Below are positions 63,475 through 64,000 of a stretch of 64,000 nucleotides of DNA, in pieces (the first letter of the stretch is position 1; every line of letters begins with the position of its first letter). This DNA is from Nitrospira sp. GTDB taxonomy: Bacteria > Nitrospirota > Nitrospiria > Nitrospirales > Nitrospiraceae. Both the position numbers and the translations under genes were made by a program. The notes below the pieces were generated by a model. That model was not told the DNA's origin and did not search any database. It saw nothing but the letters and a program-made list of their open reading frames with translations. Location of the stretch: positions 28,301 through 92,300 of the forward strand of contig SPAW01000010.1 in the NCBI GenBank assembly GCA_005239465.1, read 5' to 3'.

Positions 63475-64000
63475 ATGAAATCACCCAGCCGCCTCACCAT
63501 CTCGGCGGCGTCCGCAAACATGACGCTCGTTATTCCTCGCGTCGCGGACCCCTCGCCTCCGCGATTCGCGACGCAGGAGCGGTCAGCTTGCTCCATGCTA
63601 CTGCTCTAAAAGCAGTGAAGCGGCGACGAGTCGCTCACAGACCCGTCGCCTATACAAAGAATGCGGCCTTGCCACGGGAAAGAAGCGCGTCTCGGTGCAC
63701 CTGGGGTGGGCGGGTGAGATGGCGGCTTTTTTCAACAGCTTGTAAACCTATCCGCAACGAAACGCCGTCTCTACCACTGCTCCATCTTATTCATATTGCC
63801 TCTTCGTAACGGCACTAGGCTTCAGCCGCCGCGCTGGAGCACGCGCGGCGTGTGAAACACGGGCGGCTGCAAGCCCGTGTTAGGCGGATTCATCGTTCAA
63901 CACCCGGGTAAATCGTACGAGAACTTCTCGTTGAACGTGACCGTTGACTCATTCGATTCACTACAGGCGATTAGATTAAGTTGATCGTTTTGATCATGAA
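63475..64000. other. Repeat-rich right edge without supported genes
   Basis: Holds a tail at 63700-63735 like the end of the composite at 31403-31455, and the hairpin below. Short frames here show no family or ribosome site. Confidence 0.5.
63856..63881. repeat. 9-bp hairpin
   Basis: AACACGGGC (63856-63864) with GCCCGTGTT (63873-63881). No gene adjoins it; no T-run. Confidence 0.5.

Noticed and set aside
63412..63609. 65-codon frame in the right tail
   Set aside because: Lies partly within the R1 repeat, low-complexity composition, no ribosome site.

Overview
The window looks like a piece of a Nitrospira-type chromosome (phylum Nitrospirota, autotrophic nitrite- or ammonia-oxidising bacteria). 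The strongest evidence is one minus-strand operon, about 46.8-60.1 kb, that carries nearly all signature enzymes of the reductive TCA cycle. These are both subunits of ATP-citrate lyase, aconitase, a monomeric NADP-isocitrate dehydrogenase, a fumarate reductase/succinate dehydrogenase flavoprotein with its Fe-S subunit, and both subunits of succinyl-CoA synthetase. Base composition is moderately GC-rich. Several intergenic repeat families resemble repeats I recall from Nitrospira genomes. This assignment is inference from gene content; no rRNA or tRNA was found.

Layout. 0-9.4 kb: a truncated YkgJ-type Cys-cluster gene, a diguanylate cyclase, then a plus-strand run (ATP-grasp-like protein, mini-glutaredoxin, lysine 2,3-aminomutase, dCTP-deaminase family protein, membrane protein, two transferases of the rSAM/selenodomain-associated families, an SDR with an odd active site, a zinc-ribbon protein). 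9.6-10.8 kb: an alpha/beta hydrolase and a small Lys-rich secreted protein. 10.9-28.2 kb: an aryl-polyene-like pigment locus. A plus-strand arm has a flavin halogenase-type oxidoreductase, a chorismatase, a NodB deacetylase and a lipoprotein. It converges on a tightly overlapping minus-strand operon (ACP, AMP-ligase, dehydratase, acyltransferase, LolA-like, MMPL exporter, ketosynthase, chain-length-factor-like protein, second dehydratase, ketoreductase, glycosyltransferase). A lipoprotein, a methyltransferase and a DUF4105 protein lie next to it. 28.3-38.2 kb: envelope and housekeeping genes (DUF3015, phosphodiesterase, M48 protease, AIM24 family, Tat-exported amidohydrolase) and a 1448-residue TPR/linker/membrane protein. 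38.2-41.5 kb: a decayed stretch with a tandem repeat, an HDOD remnant and a frameshifted pseudogene. 41.6-46.7 kb: a secretin, a PilZ protein, an indoleamine 2,3-dioxygenase family protein, a 41-residue Cys-rich membrane peptide and a ferritin-like/VIT1 iron transporter. 46.8-60.1 kb: the rTCA operon with a recognisable sigma70 promoter. 60.2-64 kb: MutM, a dual-specificity phosphatase, small zinc-ribbon and acidic proteins, a HigBA toxin-antitoxin pair lying between two copies of the same 3' gene end, and a repeat-rich tail.

How it works together. The rTCA operon supplies acetyl-CoA and C4/C5 skeletons for autotrophy. The polyene locus would prime a hydroxybenzoate starter made from chorismate, extend it on an ACP with a dedicated KS/KR/DH set, perhaps halogenate the aryl head, and export the lipid to the outer membrane via MMPL/LolA-like proteins.

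A recurring structural theme is that short intergenic spacers, including spacers inside the rTCA operon, hold imperfect palindromes built from stuttering short words or copies of hairpin-like dispersed elements. Three dispersed families (called R1, R2 and R3 here) are present in two or three copies each.
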